Positions 42,782 through 45,416 of a stretch of 45,416 nt of DNA are shown in pieces. The stretch comes from Rhodospirillales bacterium (GTDB lineage: Bacteria > Pseudomonadota > Alphaproteobacteria > Rhodospirillales > JANQFP01), in assembly GCA_028277795.1 (NCBI GenBank), contig JANQFP010000087.1, positions 1 to 45,416 of the forward strand, written 5' to 3'. Position numbers and translations under genes: made by a program. The stretch's first letter is position 1, and each line of letters starts with the position of its first letter. The notes below the pieces were generated by a model that ran no database searches, was not told the DNA's origin, and saw nothing but the letters and a program-made list of their open reading frames with translations.

Positions 42782-43144
42782 ATGGAGGGGCTCGCCGAAA
42801 TCGTCGCCTTTCTCGCCATTCTTGTCGCCCTGACCGCCCTCTGGCTGGTCAGCGACGTGGTGAAGAAAGCGGAAGGTCGCCACAAGCGGATCATGGACAG
42901 CCGCTTGAAGGCGATGACTCGTGCGCTGGAGGAGGCCGGCCAGGGTCTGGGGGCCGTGGCCGGGGAGGTGGCCGACCTGAAGAAGGAGGTCAAGGCCCTG
43001 GCCCGCGACCGCGACGAGAGCCGCCGCACGATCGCCGCCCTGGAGACCCGCCTCGCCGACCTGCAGGCCGTGGTCGACACCATCGACGGGGGCGCGGCCG
43101 GGCAGCGCCGCCACGCTCCCCTGTCGGGACGCAGCGTCCAGTAA
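42782..43144 (+). CDS. Small membrane-anchored coiled-coil protein
   Basis: A 120-residue protein with an N-terminal membrane segment (LAEIVAFLAILVALTALWLV) and a charged helical remainder (VKKAEGRHKRIMDSRLKAM, GEVADLKKEVKALARDRDES, ALETRLADLQAVVDTI) that should form a coiled coil in the cytoplasm. ATG 42782 is chosen because GGAG lies eight bases upstream and the hydrophobic segment follows at once; a GTG/TTG-type start further upstream is less likely. It matches no family I can name. Similar small bitopic proteins often act as scaffolds. It lies alone between the aminotransferase and PEP carboxykinase genes. Confidence 0.75.
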   Translation: MEGLAEIVAFLAILVALTALWLVSDVVKKAEGRHKRIMDSRLKAMTRALEEAGQGLGAVAGEVADLKKEVKALARDRDESRRTIAALETRLADLQAVVDTIDGGAAGQRRHAPLSGRSVQ

Positions 43145-43409
43145 CGTATACGGCAATTACCGTCGGCCGATTATGCGCTTCGGTTGCCCCGGGCAACCCT
43201 TTCGGGTGGGCGCCGGTGGCCTCTTGAATCAACGCACCGCGGGACTCATGTTTCCCTTGCATGGAAGGTCGATTCCGTGAGAATCGGCCTCGGAGTTCCG
43301 CGCCGCAACTGAGTCGCAGACCCCGTGATCGCTTCGATCCCCGAAAAGGCTCGTGGCGGCGGCGTTGTGACAAGCAATTAGCCCGAAATGTTAATCCTGG
43401 GGAGGGGTT

Positions 43410-45251
43410 ATGAGTACTTCCGGCACTGACCGAACCAAGAATGCGAAGCTGCTGGCCTGGGTGGACGAGATCGCCGCCCTGGTTAAGCCCAACGAAGTGT
43501 ACTGGTGCGACGGCTCCGAGGAGGAGTACGACCGCATGTGCCAGCTCCTGGTGGACGGCGGAACGTTCATCAAGCTGAATCCCGAGAAACGCCCCAACAG
43601 CTACCTCGCGCGGTCCCATCCGTCCGACGTGGCCCGGGTCGAGGAGCGGACCTTCATCTGCTCCGAGAACGAGGTGGACGCCGGCCCGACCAACAACTGG
43701 ATGGCGCCGGCCGAGATGCGCGGGATCCTCAAGGAGCGCTTCGACGGCTGCATGAAGGGCCGTACCATGTACGTGATCCCCTTCAGCATGGGGCCGCTGG
43801 GATCGCCCATCGCCTACATCGGCGTGCAGATCACCGATTCGCCGTACGTGGTGGTCAACCAGCGCATCATGACCCGCATGGGCCAGCAGGTCCTCGACAC
43901 CCTCGGCGACGACGACTTCATCCCCTGCGTCCACTCGGTGGGGGCGCCGCTGGAGCCCGGCCAGGCCGACGTGCCGTGGCCGTGCGAGGGCGACATCTCC
44001 AACAAGTACATCGTGCACTATCCCGAGACCCGCGAGATCTGGTCCTACGGCTCGGGCTACGGCGGCAACGCGCTCCTCGGCAAGAAGTGCCTGGCGCTGC
44101 GCATCGCCTGCACCATGGCCCGCGACGAGGGCTGGCTGGCCGAGCACATGCTCATCCTCGGCCTGGAGAGCCCGGAAGGCGAGAAGACCTACGTGGCCGC
44201 CGCCTTCCCCAGCGCCTGCGGCAAGACCAATCTGGCCATGATCGTCCCGCCCGAGGGCTTCGAGGGCTGGAAGGCGTGGACGGTGGGCGACGACATCGCC
44301 TGGATCAAGCCGGGCCCCGACGGCACGCTCCGCGCCATCAACCCGGAGTACGGCTTCTTCGGCGTCTGCCCGGGCACGGCCTACGATTCCAACCCGATGG
44401 CCATGGAGACCCTGAAGAAGGGCAACTGCATCTTTACCAACACGGTGCTCACCGACGACGGCGACGTGTGGTGGGAGGGCATGGACGGCCCGCCGCCGGC
44501 CCATGGCATCGACTGGAAGGGCAACGACTGGACGCCCGACAGCGAGACCCCGGGCGCCCATCCCAACAGCCGCTTCACCGCGCCGGCGGGGCAGTGCCCG
44601 ACCATCGACCCGTCGTGGGAGGACCCGGCCGGCGTGCCCATCAGCGCCTTCCTGTTCGGCGGCCGGCTGTCCAAGACCTTCCCGCTGGTCTATGAGTCCT
44701 TCGACTGGAACCACGGCGTCTTCATGGCGTCGACCATGGGCTCGGAGGCCACCGCGGCGGCCATCGGCCAGGCGGCCATGCGGCGCGATCCCTTCGCCAT
44801 GCTGCCGTTCATGGGCTACCACATGGGCGACTACTGGAAGCATTGGCTCAGCTTCGGCAACCGCAGCGACCTGAAGCTGCCCAAGATCTTCCGCACCAAC
44901 TGGTTCCGCAAGGACGCCGACGGCAAGTTCATCTGGCCGGGCTACGGCGAGAACATGCGGGTGCTGAAGTGGGTGGTCGACCGCGTCCGCGGCCGGGTCG
45001 ACGCCGCCGAGAGCCCGTTCGGCCTGATGCCCAAGCACGAGGACATCACCTGGACCGGGCTTGAGTTCACCCGCGACCAGTTCCTGTCCATCACCGATAT
45101 CAACAAGGACGGGGCGACGGCCGAGGCCGAAGAGATCAAGGGTCACTTCGCCAAGTTCGGCGACCGCCTGCCGCCGGAGCTGGAGGACGAACGCCAGAAG
45201 TTCGCCGACCGGGTCGGCAAGGCCCCGGACGTCTGGAGCCTCGCCGGCTAG
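43410..45251 (+). CDS. pckG: Phosphoenolpyruvate carboxykinase (GTP)
   Basis: A 613-residue enzyme of GTP-type length and sequence, converting oxaloacetate and GTP to phosphoenolpyruvate, CO2 and GDP in gluconeogenesis. Signatures are the P-loop [12 protein letters not shown] (about 267-278), with the family-specific reactive Cys in [35 protein letters not shown] (metal-binding Asp); and [12 protein letters not shown] in the nucleotide-binding C-terminal part. ATG 43410 has GGAGGGG directly upstream. The 265 bp before it hold no gene but include a GGTTGCCC/GGGCAACC palindrome at 43182-43198. Many alphaproteobacteria instead use the unrelated ATP-type PckA. Confidence 0.96.
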   Translation: MSTSGTDRTKNAKLLAWVDEIAALVKPNEVYWCDGSEEEYDRMCQLLVDGGTFIKLNPEKRPNSYLARSHPSDVARVEERTFICSENEVDAGPTNNWMAPAEMRGILKERFDGCMKGRTMYVIPFSMGPLGSPIAYIGVQITDSPYVVVNQRIMTRMGQQVLDTLGDDDFIPCVHSVGAPLEPGQADVPWPCEGDISNKYIVHYPETREIWSYGSGYGGNALLGKKCLALRIACTMARDEGWLAEHMLILGLESPEGEKTYVAAAFPSACGKTNLAMIVPPEGFEGWKAWTVGDDIAWIKPGPDGTLRAINPEYGFFGVCPGTAYDSNPMAMETLKKGNCIFTNTVLTDDGDVWWEGMDGPPPAHGIDWKGNDWTPDSETPGAHPNSRFTAPAGQCPTIDPSWEDPAGVPISAFLFGGRLSKTFPLVYESFDWNHGVFMASTMGSEATAAAIGQAAMRRDPFAMLPFMGYHMGDYWKHWLSFGNRSDLKLPKIFRTNWFRKDADGKFIWPGYGENMRVLKWVVDRVRGRVDAAESPFGLMPKHEDITWTGLEFTRDQFLSITDINKDGATAEAEEIKGHFAKFGDRLPPELEDERQKFADRVGKAPDVWSLAG

Positions 45252-45277
45252 CCCGCCCCCGGCACCAAGCCATACGG

Positions 45278-45301
45278 AAAGCCGGCCCTCGGGCCGGCTT
45301 T
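45278..45301 (+). terminator. Intrinsic terminator of the PEP carboxykinase gene
   Basis: An AAAGCCGGCCC/GGGCCGGCTTT stem with a tight TC-centred loop, then CTTATTTGG (T-rich), 27 bp after the stop codon. Confidence 0.8.
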
Positions 45302-45353
45302 CTTATTTGGTTGTGTTATACCAAGATGCGTCGGTTGGAACCTGCGTCGGGAT

Positions 45354-45395
45354 GCTTCGACACGGCGCTGACGCGCCTGCTCAGCATGAGGTATG
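45354..45395. repeat. REP-like imperfect palindrome
   Basis: ATGCTTCGACACGGCGC and GCGCCTGCTCAGCATGA form an imperfect inverted pair around GAC. Interspersed repeats of this kind, with ATGCTTCG and CAGCATGA ends and a GCGC core, are frequent in alphaproteobacterial intergenic regions. Only one copy lies in this window, so the repeat nature is inferred from recall. Confidence 0.45.
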
Positions 45396-45416
45396 TTTCT
45401 GGAAAATAAAAGATTT

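Noticed and set aside
42685..43374. TTGTGACAAG occurring twice, before the small coiled-coil gene and before the PEP carboxykinase gene
   Set aside because: Only one half-site of a CRP/FNR-like dyad is present in each case, with no matching second half.
43365..43394. TTGTGA-N18-TGTTAA as a promoter of the PEP carboxykinase gene
   Set aside because: It would start transcription inside the ribosome binding site, leaving almost no leader.

Overview
The window is GC-rich, densely coding DNA from an alphaproteobacterium, most likely a member of the Rhodospirillales. This is inferred from gene content and order: an alphaproteobacterial-type tsaE-amgK-murU-addB-addA-trxA cluster, a yejABEF operon, gltBD, and GC-biased codon use throughout. 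Most of it is ordinary chromosome, interrupted by several accessory patches.

Left edge (1-3.7 kb): a 5'-truncated gene for a peptidoglycan-binding protein with a low-GC, toxin-like C-terminus. It is followed by a convergent periplasmic Sel1-repeat gene and an orphan module. The orphan repeats 90 identical bases of the large gene, then carries a different C-terminal domain, and its stop overlaps the start of a small membrane protein gene. The layout looks like a polymorphic toxin with an exchangeable tip and candidate immunity genes. Then follow an alanine-rich lipoprotein gene, clpB, a FecR-RTX secreted protein gene with a CRP/FNR-like operator, a YcbL-type metallo-hydrolase gene and a MOSC-domain gene (3.8-10.5 kb). 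A roughly 270-bp MITE-like element with nested palindromes abuts the MOSC gene.

10.9-18.4 kb: a HisN-like phosphatase, the YejABEF oligopeptide/microcin importer, and a tandem universal stress protein. 18.5-20.9 kb: uppP, whose last 68 bp are present twice. The two copies bracket a low-GC gene for a CoiA-like zinc-ribbon/PD-(D/E)XK nuclease, the pattern left by integration at a gene's 3' end. This is the strongest candidate for an undescribed defence or mobile unit here.

21.0-27.9 kb: gltB-gltD (glutamate synthase), a short DUF1178-like zinc protein and a DUF423 membrane protein. 27.9-30.8 kb: a large STAND-like ATPase with near-identical 138-bp TPR-coding repeats, perhaps a defence or signalling sensor. 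A 371-bp gene-free spacer with dispersed GC-rich repeats and a strong terminator separates it from a thioredoxin-reductase-like ferredoxin-NADP reductase gene.

32.3-41.4 kb: tsaE (tRNA t6A), amgK and murU (cell-wall sugar recycling), addB and addA (double-strand break repair) and trxA, joined mostly by short overlaps. 41.4-45.4 kb: an alanine-glyoxylate-type aminotransferase, a small membrane/coiled-coil protein and a GTP-type PEP carboxykinase, then a terminator and a REP-like palindrome. No tRNA, rRNA, CRISPR array or transposase gene was recognised.
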